Positions 35,622 through 45,254 of a stretch of 64,000 nucleotides of DNA are shown here, one piece after another. Origin of the DNA: an uncultured Geobacteraceae bacterium (GTDB taxonomy: Bacteria > Desulfobacterota > Desulfuromonadia > Geobacterales > Pseudopelobacteraceae); NCBI GenBank assembly GCA_903876875.1, contig CAIRBT010000057.1, forward strand, positions 1 to 64,000, read 5' to 3'. Numbering within the stretch: position 1 is the stretch's first letter; every line of letters starts with the position of its first letter. The notes under the pieces are model-generated. The model had not been told where the DNA came from, made no database searches, and saw only the letters and a program-made list of their open reading frames with translations. A program made the position numbers and the translations under genes.

Positions 35622-36905
35622 ATGGGTAAAACAACAGCAGAAAAGATTTTTGATGCACATCTGGTCAACGAGCCGTTTCCCGGCACCAAAGTACTGCGTC
35701 TTGATGCGGTGCTCTGCCACGAAATCACCACACCGATCGCCATCGACGACCTGATCCGTCGCGGCAAAGACCGGGTATTCGATCGGACCAAAATCAAGGC
35801 GGTCATCGACCACGTCACCCCCAGCAAGGACACAAAAACGGCAACCCAGGCAAAGATTCTCCGTGACTGGGCCCGGCGCCACGACATCAAGGACTTCTTT
35901 GATGTGGGGGCAAATGGTGTCTGTCACGCCCTTTTCCCAGAGCGGGGCTTTATCCGTCCCGGCTACACGGTCATCATGGGAGATTCCCATACCTGTACCC
36001 ATGGTGCCTTTGGTGCCTTTGCCGCCGGTATCGGCACCACCGACCTTGAAGTCGGTATCCTGAAAGGGGTCTGTGCGTTCCGCCAGCCGAAAACGATTAA
36101 ATTCAATGTCACCGGCACCCTCCCGACCGGCGTCTATGCAAAAGACGTCATCCTACACATTATCGGCAAAATCGGGGTAAACGGAGCCACCGACAAGGTT
36201 ATGGAGTTCCACGGCCCGGTGGTTGACGCCATGTCAATGGAATCCCGCATGACGCTCTGTAATATGGCCATTGAAGCCGGTGGCACCTCCGGCATCTGTC
36301 AACCGGACATGACCACCGTTGACTACCTCTGGCCCTTTATTCAAGACGATTTTGCCGACAAATGTGCCGCCATCGCCGATTATTCACAGTGGCGCGCCGA
36401 CGCCGATGCCGAATACGATCAAGTCATCGAGATTGATGTGGCAACTCTGGAGCCGACCGTCACCTTTGGCTACAAGCCGGATCAGGTTAAAACTATCTCC
36501 GAAATAGCCGGTTCCCGACTCGATCAGGTTTATATCGGTTCCTGCACCAACGGCCGTCTGGAAGATATCCGCATCGCCGCGCAGATCCTCAAAGGGCGCA
36601 AACTTGCCCCCCATGTCCGTGGTATTCTTTCCCCCGCCACCCCGGCCATTTTCAAGGATGCGGCGAAAGAAGGGCTCATCGAGATATTCATGGAGGCCGG
36701 TTTCTGCGTCACCAACCCGACCTGTGGTGCCTGTCTGGGCATGAGTAACGGCGTGCTTGCCGATGGCGAAGTCTGCGCCTCCACCACCAACCGCAATTTC
36801 ATGGGGCGCATGGGTAAAGGGGGCATGGTTCACCTGATGTCACCGGCAACCGCCGCCGCCAGTGCCGTTGAAGGTGTCATTGCCGATCCAAGAAAGTATT
36901 TATAA
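35622..36905 (+). CDS. leuC: 3-isopropylmalate dehydratase large subunit
   Basis: 427 aa aconitase family; MGDSHTCTHGAFGAFAAGIGTTD, YIGSCTNGRLEDI, TNPTCGACLG. Confidence 0.93.
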   Translation: MGKTTAEKIFDAHLVNEPFPGTKVLRLDAVLCHEITTPIAIDDLIRRGKDRVFDRTKIKAVIDHVTPSKDTKTATQAKILRDWARRHDIKDFFDVGANGVCHALFPERGFIRPGYTVIMGDSHTCTHGAFGAFAAGIGTTDLEVGILKGVCAFRQPKTIKFNVTGTLPTGVYAKDVILHIIGKIGVNGATDKVMEFHGPVVDAMSMESRMTLCNMAIEAGGTSGICQPDMTTVDYLWPFIQDDFADKCAAIADYSQWRADADAEYDQVIEIDVATLEPTVTFGYKPDQVKTISEIAGSRLDQVYIGSCTNGRLEDIRIAAQILKGRKLAPHVRGILSPATPAIFKDAAKEGLIEIFMEAGFCVTNPTCGACLGMSNGVLADGEVCASTTNRNFMGRMGKGGMVHLMSPATAAASAVEGVIADPRKYL

Positions 36906-36921
36906 TAAAGGAGTTATCTAT

Positions 36922-37449
36922 ATGAAAACATTTGGAGGCCCGATCCTCTTTCTTGACCGCAGCGATATCAACACCGACGAGATTATCCCGGCCAAGTATC
37001 TGACCGAGATCACCAAGGAAGATCTTAAGCCGTATATTCTGGAAGACCTGAAGCTCCCCGGCTTTGAGCCCAAGGGGGCAAAAACAGCCCAGGCCCGTGT
37101 TATTCTGTCCCGTGCCAACTTCGGCTGTGGTTCCTCACGGGAACACGCACCCTGGGTATTTGAGGTGAATGGCATCACGGCGGTTATTGCCGAATCCTTC
37201 GCCCGTATTTTCCGTCAAAATATGTTCAACTGCGGCATGGCTGCCATTGAGCTTCCTGCGGCAGACCTTGACCTGATCTTCAGCCACGCCGGAGATGATG
37301 ATGCGACTATGTCCATCGACATCGAAGCAGAGTCGTTGACGGTGAGTGCGGCCGGAAAACAGAAAACCTTCTCCTTCCACATCTCTCCCTTTGATAAGGC
37401 GCTGGTGATGGCGGGCGGCTGGGTTGACTACGCCGACCAGAAGTACTGA
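36922..37449 (+). CDS. leuD: 3-isopropylmalate dehydratase small subunit
   Basis: NFGCGSSREHAPW; start at MKTFGGPILF with AAAGGAG Shine-Dalgarno. Confidence 0.93.
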   Translation: MKTFGGPILFLDRSDINTDEIIPAKYLTEITKEDLKPYILEDLKLPGFEPKGAKTAQARVILSRANFGCGSSREHAPWVFEVNGITAVIAESFARIFRQNMFNCGMAAIELPAADLDLIFSHAGDDDATMSIDIEAESLTVSAAGKQKTFSFHISPFDKALVMAGGWVDYADQKY

Positions 37450-37470
37450 TTTCCTGACCCCGAAAACCGG

Positions 37471-37503
37471 CGGGGCGAAAGGTTTCCCTTTCGCCCCGTT
37501 TTC
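37471..37503 (+). terminator. Rho-independent terminator after leuD
   Basis: CGGGGCGAAAGG-TTTC-CCTTTCGCCCCG then TTTTC. Confidence 0.88.
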
Positions 37504-37518
37504 TTGTACATCCCTCCC

Positions 37519-38562
37519 CTAAAAACGCCTGCTCACCCCAAGATGAAAGCTGACATCCGGAGCAGTTGCCACCGCCACATCCTCCACCACACCGATATCC
37601 AGCAGATAATTATCCGGCAGATGGAGAGCCCCTCCCATGGTCAGCATCAGAGAAGGTGACGAGAGCTCCGCAAGGGAACTGTCCCGGTACAGGGGGGTTG
37701 TACCGTTGAGTTGGATTTTCAACGAAATAAGTGGGGTGGCAAGCCAGCCAAAACCAAGGGAACCGGTTGCCGCCAGGGGATTATGCTGATCGCCCAGCAG
37801 ATCCCCCGGTGCCATGACCAGGCCGCCAACTGAACCGTACAGACCGACGGTTCCCCACTGCCTGCTACCGCAGAGCTGCAGTAGCGCATCGACACCGCCA
37901 CTGCCGGCCAATGTGGTGCTGTCTCCGGTCGGCAACTTGAGCTTCCCCTTGAGGGCCAAACGGTCATGGTGACCATTGCCTGTATCATCAACCAACCGGT
38001 ACCCCCCGGTCACAGCCAAATCGCCAATACCGGAAGAACCATGATCCATCTGCAAGAGTGACACTCCATCCTTGCGATAGCTGTAATTCAGGCGATTCCG
38101 GAGAGCGGTTGTCCGCCCCCCCTGGGGCAGGCCAAACGTGTTGTGCCAATCAATAATGAACGAATCGAGAAAGCCTCCCCCCTGCACAAGGTACGGCAGT
38201 TCAACACCGATCTCCCCCCGGGGTGAAAAGCCATAGCGGGCGACCACGGTCAGCCGATACGTTTCACCATCCAGGGTAATCTGTTCCCGGCGGGAGCTAC
38301 CAACGGTGTAGTTACTTGCCAGATCCTGAAGAAGAGCCATCTGCACGGCACCCGATGGCACTATCTCCGCGCCGGTATCACGGGGAAGTCCGTAGATCTG
38401 CACGAGGGGGCTCTGATTTTGCACCTGAAACGGAGTTATGTCCCCGCTTGCCCCCCTGGCACCGGGCGTATTACCGAACAGAAGAGCGAAGACAATAATT
38501 AGTCCTGCCATGTTCGACCGGCAGGTTCTCAAGCTGCGTCCAGCCAATGGATAGTTTCTCAT
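37519..38562 (-). CDS. DUF3187-like outer-membrane beta-barrel protein
   Basis: 347 aa with signal sequence, alternating beta-strand pattern, C-terminal SRRF aromatic end. Confidence 0.65.
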   Translation of the reverse strand: MRNYPLAGRSLRTCRSNMAGLIIVFALLFGNTPGARGASGDITPFQVQNQSPLVQIYGLPRDTGAEIVPSGAVQMALLQDLASNYTVGSSRREQITLDGETYRLTVVARYGFSPRGEIGVELPYLVQGGGFLDSFIIDWHNTFGLPQGGRTTALRNRLNYSYRKDGVSLLQMDHGSSGIGDLAVTGGYRLVDDTGNGHHDRLALKGKLKLPTGDSTTLAGSGGVDALLQLCGSRQWGTVGLYGSVGGLVMAPGDLLGDQHNPLAATGSLGFGWLATPLISLKIQLNGTTPLYRDSSLAELSSPSLMLTMGGALHLPDNYLLDIGVVEDVAVATAPDVSFHLGVSRRF

Positions 38563-38649
38563 GTAAGTTCTCCCGTCGCGGTACTTGATTTTTTTTTACT
38601 GCGGTGAGATAGTATGATTTTAGTTGACACTTGCAACAGAGGGGGCACA

Positions 38650-38838
38650 ATGTTTGGTTTTGGCATGCCGGAAATGATAATTATCCTGGTCATCGTTTTG
38701 GTCGTTTTTGGTGCGGGGAGACTGCCGGAAATTGGTGGCGCTCTTGGAAAAAGTATCCGCAATTTTAAAAAAGCAGCCGATGGCAAGGACGAGATAGAGA
38801 TCAAACCCAAAGGAGAAGAGAGCGACAAAAAGTCGTAA
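38650..38838 (+). CDS. tatA: Twin-arginine translocase subunit TatA/E
   Basis: [42 protein letters not shown]. Confidence 0.95.
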   Translation: MFGFGMPEMIIILVIVLVVFGAGRLPEIGGALGKSIRNFKKAADGKDEIEIKPKGEESDKKS

Positions 38839-38862
38839 CCTCCCGTCTGTTCTGGGCTCTGC

Positions 38863-38913
38863 TGAGACAGCACAGGGGAGAGCGGTGTCGCCGTTCCCCC
38901 CTGTGCTGTCTCA
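38863..38913. terminator. Strong hairpin between convergent tatA and aminotransferase genes (bidirectional terminator-like)
   Basis: TGAGACAGCACAGGGG ... CCCCTGTGCTGTCTCA perfect 16-bp arms; no clear T-tract. Confidence 0.6.
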
Positions 38914-38915
38914 TG

Positions 38916-40220
38916 TTATGAATTCAGATACTCGCCAATTTTTTCCGCCAGAGTCCGATAGACCCGTCGGCATTCATGCTCATCCTTCTCCAGCAGTGTC
39001 ACCCTGAAGCCCTGCAACGGGGTGGAAAATGACGACAGCGGCACCACGCAAATTCCGGTTGATGCCAGAATCTGATAAACAAAACGTTTGTCCGGTGACA
39101 CCCCCGGCTGGTTAATCAATCCGTCAACCAACTCCCTGACCTCCTGGTTTTCAATCCGGATAGATTGCCGGTTGTTCAGCAACCCATCCCGAAACGCCAC
39201 CGCCATATAAAAGGCACCGTTGGTCCGGTTTACCTGCAGCGCCGGAACCTGACTGAGTGTTTCATAGGTAATGTTGCTCATCCGCTCGTAGCAGCTAATG
39301 CGCTGAGCCAGATAGGCAGCATATTCGGGGTGACGGACTATTTCCGGAATAACCGTCTGGGGGAGCGTGGTTGAGCAGACCTCGTTCATCTTGCCGGTGA
39401 GGATCAGATTAATATACTTACGGAAACGTTCATCTTGCTGTCCGTTATAGACCTCAATCCAGCCACAGCGGGAGCCGGGCCAGGGGAACTCTTTAGAAAT
39501 CCCCTTCAGGGAGATGGCGGGAACGTCACCAATGACGTCACTGATCGGCACCGTACTCTCGCCGTTATAAACGATATTGATATAGACCTCATCGGCAATG
39601 ATAAACAGATCGTTTTCACGGGCAACAGCGACGATCTGTTCAAGGATTTCCCGGGTGTAGACCATGCCGGTCGGATTATCGGGGTTTATCAGCATGATGG
39701 CACAGATGTTCGGATTGTACCGGACATGATTCCGCAGATCATCCATGTCCGGATACCAGTTATTGTCCGGCTGGAGACAGAACAGGGAGGGTGCCGAGTG
39801 GGCATGACCAATCTCACCGAGGGTGTGGGTGGTATATGACGGGGATGGCATCAGAACCCGTGCTTCCGGGCGGAGGCAGCCGTAAATTTTGGCAATGGCA
39901 TCACCAAGCCCATTAAAAAAGATGATGTCGTCCGGCGTTATCTGCGCTCCGCCACGACTGTTGGTGGCTTCACAGATAAACTCCCGTGTTTCGAGCACAC
40001 CCCGGGTATGACAATATCCCCAGGTGCGGTTATCCATGGCGGCCTTCGCCACAATCTCCTTCATCCACTCCGGAATGACCTCACCTTTGACAATGGGATC
40101 GCCGATATTTTCCCAGTTGATCTTGACGCCATGTTTTTGCAGTTTTTCTGCAACATTGACGATATTTCTGATTTCATAGGTCAACTCGCCGGTGCCTGGT
40201 GGTACAAGTTCTATTCTCAT
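38916..40220 (-). CDS. Pyridoxal-phosphate aminotransferase, class I/II (AlaA/YfbQ-like alanine/aspartate aminotransferase)
   Basis: 434 aa; INPDNPTGMVYTREIL, ISKEFPWPGSRCGWIE PLP-lysine region. Confidence 0.88.
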   Translation of the reverse strand: MRIELVPPGTGELTYEIRNIVNVAEKLQKHGVKINWENIGDPIVKGEVIPEWMKEIVAKAAMDNRTWGYCHTRGVLETREFICEATNSRGGAQITPDDIIFFNGLGDAIAKIYGCLRPEARVLMPSPSYTTHTLGEIGHAHSAPSLFCLQPDNNWYPDMDDLRNHVRYNPNICAIMLINPDNPTGMVYTREILEQIVAVARENDLFIIADEVYINIVYNGESTVPISDVIGDVPAISLKGISKEFPWPGSRCGWIEVYNGQQDERFRKYINLILTGKMNEVCSTTLPQTVIPEIVRHPEYAAYLAQRISCYERMSNITYETLSQVPALQVNRTNGAFYMAVAFRDGLLNNRQSIRIENQEVRELVDGLINQPGVSPDKRFVYQILASTGICVVPLSSFSTPLQGFRVTLLEKDEHECRRVYRTLAEKIGEYLNS

Positions 40221-40260
40221 CTCAACTCCTCCTCACGATATGTAGGCATTAAGTCGTCTA

Positions 40261-40294
40261 AACAAAAAGGAGCCGTGGGCATCTGCCCACGGCT
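40261..40294 (-). terminator. Rho-independent terminator/attenuator 40 nt upstream of aminotransferase ATG
   Basis: Minus strand AGCCGTGGGCA-GA-TGCCCACGGCT-CCTTTTTGTTT. Confidence 0.85.
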
Positions 40295-40322
40295 CGCGAT
40301 TATCTCTCATAGGTAAGGACAA

Positions 40323-40391
40323 TCAGCAGGCAACGGGCATCGCTGCGGCATCAAACGCCGCCGCATAAAAAACTCGTCCTGCTCTTGCCAT
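40323..40391 (-). CDS. Putative leader peptide MARAGRVFYAAAFDAAAMPVAC
   Basis: 22 codons with 9 Ala, ending about 30 nt before the terminator hairpin; in-frame upstream ATG at 40406. Confidence 0.4.
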   Translation of the reverse strand: MARAGRVFYAAAFDAAAMPVAC

Positions 40392-40460
40392 AGTAATCAT
40401 ATCCATAACGGCTGTCTATCACACCAGAAGAACCACGTCAATAGTTATTCTGCCACCGCC

Positions 40461-41072
40461 TCAGGGTTGAAAGCCCACCAGCAATCGGCCATCCTCATCA
40501 CGCCATCGAATCCACCCCAACCGATAAGGTACCGACAGCACCATCACCCAGTCATTTTCCCGTTTCAACACCCGAAACTGCTGCTTTGCTTGTACGGTAC
40601 CGAGGGAAGTACCCCCTGGCGTCGATACCAAACTGTAGTAGCGGGGCAGGAGCCCAGGGAGTATACGACAGTTCTGCTGTTTCAAAAAATGATCCCACCC
40701 CTGGAACCGGCCTGCCACCTCCGGATTAACCCACCCTTCATGACCGGCATCATCGTACAGAATCCGCAGCCATTCCCCCCTGCGGGCGGTAACAATGAAA
40801 GGTACCGGCTTTACGCCGTTTCCGAAAAGCCACTCAATGCCGGTTACCGTGGTGCCGCTCACTGCACCGATCCGTGTAAGTCCCGGCTCCTCGTACAGGG
40901 GGAGCGGCAGCAGTTCCCCCTCTGCGGAAATCAGACCGGCAGAGAAAACCAGACCGATACCCGCATACGGTCGCATCGGGGGTCGCGGTGAAACGGAGCC
41001 TGCCGAAACGGTCAGAGGAACCACGAGCAGCAGCGTCATCACCCCGGAGCACAAGAGAGACCACTTAGTCAA
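40461..41072 (-). CDS. Secreted SH3-domain-like protein
   Basis: Signal peptide followed by GNGVKPVPFIVTARRGEWLRILYDDAGHEGWV; TTG start overlaps stop of upstream gene. Confidence 0.65.
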   Translation of the reverse strand: MTKWSLLCSGVMTLLLVVPLTVSAGSVSPRPPMRPYAGIGLVFSAGLISAEGELLPLPLYEEPGLTRIGAVSGTTVTGIEWLFGNGVKPVPFIVTARRGEWLRILYDDAGHEGWVNPEVAGRFQGWDHFLKQQNCRILPGLLPRYYSLVSTPGGTSLGTVQAKQQFRVLKRENDWVMVLSVPYRLGWIRWRDEDGRLLVGFQP

Positions 41073-41532
41073 ACAGACTCCGTAGTCGTTCCAGATAGAG
41101 TGACGCCTGGGGATCACCATCTTCGGGAGCCCAGGTGCCTTTTTCCTCCTCGCGGAGCGGCAGATAGGGACCCGCCTTTGCTTCATAGAAGACAGTTCCC
41201 GACTCCAGACTCACAGCGGTATGGAACACACCGTGGGGAATGTCGGCGGCCAGATTACCCCCATCACGGGAAAGAAGCACGGCTTCAGCCACCTCACCTG
41301 CATCGGTAAAAATGACAATACCGAGCCGCCCCCCCATCAGAATGAAGGCCTCGTCTTTTTCAGGATCAAGGTGACGATGGGGTCTGATGTATGAGGCCGG
41401 TTCGATGGCGTTGAGCAGACGATGACACCGGGAGCTGTCAGATACATGGATATTATAATTCTTCCGCAACCGGGGATTCAGCTGCGCGTCCCCAACCACA
41501 CTTGCCAGCAGTTCACGGGTCACAATCTTCAT
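41065..41532 (-). CDS. WbuC-family cupin-fold protein
   Basis: 155 aa; SSRCHRLLNAIEPASYIRPHRHLDPEKDEAFILMGGRLGIVIF. Confidence 0.85.
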   Translation of the reverse strand: MKIVTRELLASVVGDAQLNPRLRKNYNIHVSDSSRCHRLLNAIEPASYIRPHRHLDPEKDEAFILMGGRLGIVIFTDAGEVAEAVLLSRDGGNLAADIPHGVFHTAVSLESGTVFYEAKAGPYLPLREEEKGTWAPEDGDPQASLYLERLRSLFD

Positions 41533-41886
41533 CTAACGATCCACCAGAGCCATCATATTACCGTCAAAATCCGCAACGACCGCCATTTTTCCCCAGGGGC
41601 TGGATTCGAGAGGTTCCACAAAGTGAGCCCCACCAGCATTGAGCTTTTCACACACTGACACAATATTATCGACCTTCAGCGTCAGGCCGGTATGTCGTCC
41701 AATGAGAGTTCGGGCATCTTCGTGGAGAGCCAGTGAGACACCGAGTGTGGTGACGGCACCGGGGAAAAACTCCATGAGCATTTCACTCTGGCCGGCAACC
41801 GGCAGACCGAGCAGATCCACATAAAACGTTTTCGCACGGGCAAGATCGGTAACAAAGATCACGAGGTTTTTCAGTGTAATTGCCAT
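41533..41886 (-). CDS. VOC-family (glyoxalase-like) protein
   Basis: MAITLKNLVIFVTDLARAKTFYVDLLGLPV ... DFDGNMMALVDR; start at MAITL. Confidence 0.88.
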   Translation of the reverse strand: MAITLKNLVIFVTDLARAKTFYVDLLGLPVAGQSEMLMEFFPGAVTTLGVSLALHEDARTLIGRHTGLTLKVDNIVSVCEKLNAGGAHFVEPLESSPWGKMAVVADFDGNMMALVDR

Positions 41887-41896
41887 AAGTCCCCCG

Positions 41897-42919
41897 TTAC
41901 TTCTGTGACAGACGATGGACGCACTCAACCATGTGAATTGCGTTTGCCGGTGGCACCGTCGGCAGAATACCATGACCCAGGTTAAAAATATGACCGGGAC
42001 GACCGGCGTTTTCATCAAGAACCCGCTGCACTTCCCGCTCGATAATTTCCGGGGTGGCGTAGAGTACCGTCGGGTCCAGGTTCCCCTGAACCGCCATTTC
42101 GGAGCCGAGCAGATCCCGCGCCGCTCCCAGATTCACGTGCCAGTCAAGCCCCATAACATCGCCCCCCGCCTTCTTAACGGTGTCGAGCATGGAGCCGGAG
42201 CCCTTGACAAAATGAATGACCGGCGTTTCCAGCCGGTTCAGCCCGTTGATGAGACGTGACGTGTAGGGAATGACGTACCGTTCATAATCGGCAGGGGAAA
42301 GGATGCCTCCCCAGGTGTCAAAAATCTGGATACACTGGGCACCGGCAGCAATCTGGGCGTTCAGGTATTCAATACTCATGGTGGTAATTTTTTCCATGAG
42401 AGCCCCATAGATTTCAGGAGCGGCATACATCATCCGCTTGATCTGGGCAAAATCCTTGGAGCCCTTCCCCTCTACCATATAGCAGGCCAGGGTAAACGGT
42501 GCGCCGCCGAAACCGATCAGCGGAACCTTTCCAGCCAGCTCACGGCGGAGGATTTTGATGGTTTCCAGAACGTACGGTACGTCCTGCTCCATCTGGGGAA
42601 TACGCAGTCTCTCCACATCGGCCATGCTCCGGATCGGGCTTTCAAAAACCGGGCCCGGCACAAAATCAAGTTTCATCCCCATGGGCTCCACCGGAGTCAG
42701 GATGTCGGAGAACATAATGGCCGCATCAACGCCGAGAATGTCTACGGGCTGAATGGTAACTTCGGCCGCCAGTTCGGGGGTTTTACACAGTTCCAGAAAG
42801 GTGCATTTGGAACGAACCGCCATGTATTCAGGCAGGTACCGGCCAGCCTGACGCATCAACCATACCGGAGTCCGATCTACCGGTTTTCCCCAACAGGCAT
42901 CAAGAAAACGCATATTCAT
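41897..42919 (-). CDS. hemE: Uroporphyrinogen decarboxylase
   Basis: PVWLMRQAGRYLPEYMAVR and GFGGAPFTLACYMVEG. Confidence 0.97.
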   Translation of the reverse strand: MNMRFLDACWGKPVDRTPVWLMRQAGRYLPEYMAVRSKCTFLELCKTPELAAEVTIQPVDILGVDAAIMFSDILTPVEPMGMKLDFVPGPVFESPIRSMADVERLRIPQMEQDVPYVLETIKILRRELAGKVPLIGFGGAPFTLACYMVEGKGSKDFAQIKRMMYAAPEIYGALMEKITTMSIEYLNAQIAAGAQCIQIFDTWGGILSPADYERYVIPYTSRLINGLNRLETPVIHFVKGSGSMLDTVKKAGGDVMGLDWHVNLGAARDLLGSEMAVQGNLDPTVLYATPEIIEREVQRVLDENAGRPGHIFNLGHGILPTVPPANAIHMVECVHRLSQK

Positions 42920-43025
42920 GAAATTCTCCTCAATAACGCCCGCAGGCGCAGAAATTGGCACATAAAATCAGTGCATAAAATATTTCAACTATCTGATACA
43001 TAGAGCAAATTACAGAAGAGCCCAG

Positions 43026-43229
43026 TTATTCCGCCTCGACAACAAAGCGTCTTTTCCCGTACACGACCCGGTCACCGGGATAGAGCTTGCGCCCCCGGCG
43101 CAACTCAACCTCACCATTGACGGTGATATACCCTTCGGCGATCATCATTTTGGCTTCTCCACCGGACGAAACCGCGTTTTCTACTTTAAGAAAGCTGTCA
43201 AGCTTTATGAATGGTGTAGTTATCTGCAT
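43026..43229 (-). CDS. Small S4-domain RNA-binding protein (YbcJ-like)
   Basis: 67 aa; ITTPFIKLDSFLKVENAVSSGGEAKMMIAEGYITVNGEVELRRGRKLYPGD. Confidence 0.88.
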   Translation of the reverse strand: MQITTPFIKLDSFLKVENAVSSGGEAKMMIAEGYITVNGEVELRRGRKLYPGDRVVYGKRRFVVEAE

Positions 43230-44149
43230 GGTTGAACCGTATCCCCTTCTGCCGCACCTTGAATTGCCACCGGCATGGCACGTCCTGCCACATATCCCAT
43301 CCGCAGTTCGCAGTGGGGAGCCCCGCCACCGTACTCGGCGGCAACCTCACCAAGGGGGATATAACGCACCGGACGCTCTGCCAATCGGCCAAGTAAATCC
43401 ACAAACTGCTCCGCGAGAGCTTTCCCTTCAAGTTCGGCATGAATGGTGTGGACGTTCAGCCCCGGCTGCAACAGTGCTACGTACTGATCGTTAATGTTTT
43501 CCGTCGTTATGCCGTTTTCACCGAGCAGCTCATCCATAGTCGGCCACGTCGAAGGAATCTGGAGCGTTGTGAAGCGGTGACCGGCCATGGTCGGATAGAA
43601 AGGTGACCGGCCACGGGAATCACTGCTGTAGGCCAATCCCATGGCATCCTGCACGGCAAGGGAGTCGGCGGTTACCGTCCACCCCGGTGCGGCGGTCGTG
43701 GCTGCCGGAACGCCAAAAATAGTTTCAAAGACGTCGTTTGCCAACCCCAGTTCACGGGCTACCGTCTTCCTGTCATAACGCGGTAGATAATCGTGCCACT
43801 TAACATGGTCCCAGCAATGAATACCCACTTCGTGCCCCGCCCCCTTTACCGACGCGATGACGTCAGCCAGATCCCTGCCGATGGCCGGTGCGGGAAGCAG
43901 GGTGCCGTATAACATGGTCCGCATCCCGTACATTGAAGGTGCCCGGGTTCGGAGCATTTTTTTCAGAAACCCCGGATGCAAAATCCGCCGTATCGCTTTG
44001 CCCGAATTATCGGGGCCGAGAGAAAAATAAAATGTCCCCCGGATGCCAAACCGCTGCAAAATCTTCAGCAGATTCGGAACACCTGCCCGGGTTCCCACAT
44101 AGGTGTCAACATCGACCTTGAAGGCCAGAACGGATTCTGCCTCACTCAT
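43220..44149 (-). CDS. arnD: 4-deoxy-4-formamido-L-arabinose-phosphoundecaprenol deformylase (ArnD-like polysaccharide deacetylase)
   Basis: FKVDVDTYVGTRAGVPNLL...RFGIRGTFYFSLGPDNSGKAIRRI; HEVGIHCWDHVKWHDYL. Confidence 0.93.
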   Translation of the reverse strand: MSEAESVLAFKVDVDTYVGTRAGVPNLLKILQRFGIRGTFYFSLGPDNSGKAIRRILHPGFLKKMLRTRAPSMYGMRTMLYGTLLPAPAIGRDLADVIASVKGAGHEVGIHCWDHVKWHDYLPRYDRKTVARELGLANDVFETIFGVPAATTAAPGWTVTADSLAVQDAMGLAYSSDSRGRSPFYPTMAGHRFTTLQIPSTWPTMDELLGENGITTENINDQYVALLQPGLNVHTIHAELEGKALAEQFVDLLGRLAERPVRYIPLGEVAAEYGGGAPHCELRMGYVAGRAMPVAIQGAAEGDTVQPCR

Positions 44150-44173
44150 TACTATTTCTCCCCTCGGTCACTA

Positions 44174-45214
44174 TCAGAGCAGATGTTCAATCTTCTGCCG
44201 ATCCTCAACCAGATAGAAATCAAGAGTTTTCCGCAGGGCATCATCAATCGTTGTGGTCGGCTCCCAGCCGAGCCGTTCCTTGGCATTTTTCACCGACGGT
44301 ACCCGGGTCAGCATGTCCTGATACCCTTTACCATAGTAACTGTCAGAGGTAACATCAATAATCTGGCACTTTTCAGCTTTTTCCCGATAGGCCGGGTACT
44401 CTTTGACCAGGGAGATCAATTTTTCAGCCAGCTCGCGAACCGATAGATCGTTGTGCGGATTGCCAATATTGAAAATACCCCCGTTTGCGACACCATTTTC
44501 GTTGGCAATTATTTTCATCAGACAGTCAATGCCATCTTCCACAAAGGTAAAGGAGCGGCGCTGACCGCCACCATCAACCAATTGAATCGGTTCACCGGCA
44601 ACAATGTTGTAGAGAAACTGGGTCAGCACCCGGGAACTCCCCTCTTTGGCGGTGCTGATGCTGTCAAGCTTGGGCCCAATCCAGTTGAAGGGACGGAACA
44701 GGGTATACTGGAGCCCCTCATGATTACCGTAGGCATAGATGACCCGATCCAGCATCTGCTTGGCACAGGAGTAAATCCACCGTTCCTTGTTGATGGGGCC
44801 AAGCATGAGGGGCGAATTTTCTTCGTCAAATTCCCGATCCGGGCTCATGCCGTAGACTTCCGAAGTTGACGGAAAAATAACCCGTTTCTTGTATTTAGCA
44901 CAGAGGCGAATAATCTTCAGGTTCTCTTCAAAGTCGAGTTCAAATACCCGCAGCGGATCCTTTACATAGGTAACCGGCGTGGCAATGGCGACCAGCGGCA
45001 GCACCACATCACATTTTTTGATATTATACTCAATCCACTCTTTGTTGATGGTGATATCCCCTTCAAGGAAATGGAAACGGGGATCACCGAGGGAATGTTC
45101 CAACTTGTCACAGGCCATGTCCAACCCGAACACCTCCCAGTCGGTGGTTGCCAGAATCCGCCGGGTAAGGGTGTTGCCGATAAAACCATTGACACCAAGT
45201 ATGAGTACTTTCAC
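44174..45214 (-). CDS. arnA: UDP-glucuronate decarboxylase (ArnA C-terminal-domain-like)
   Basis: 346 aa SDR; LGVNGFIGNTLTRRIL, PSTSEVYGM, RERW-IYSCAKQMLDR. Confidence 0.9.
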   Translation of the reverse strand: MKVLILGVNGFIGNTLTRRILATTDWEVFGLDMACDKLEHSLGDPRFHFLEGDITINKEWIEYNIKKCDVVLPLVAIATPVTYVKDPLRVFELDFEENLKIIRLCAKYKKRVIFPSTSEVYGMSPDREFDEENSPLMLGPINKERWIYSCAKQMLDRVIYAYGNHEGLQYTLFRPFNWIGPKLDSISTAKEGSSRVLTQFLYNIVAGEPIQLVDGGGQRRSFTFVEDGIDCLMKIIANENGVANGGIFNIGNPHNDLSVRELAEKLISLVKEYPAYREKAEKCQIIDVTSDSYYGKGYQDMLTRVPSVKNAKERLGWEPTTTIDDALRKTLDFYLVEDRQKIEHLL

Positions 45215-45254
45215 AGTTGCTCCTTATTGATTCGTGGAAATAACAAAGAAAAAA

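Noticed and set aside
40321-40460. tRNA or known riboswitch upstream of the aminotransferase
   Set aside because: No cloverleaf and no match by eye to riboswitch cores I know; kept as a leader-peptide attenuator candidate instead.
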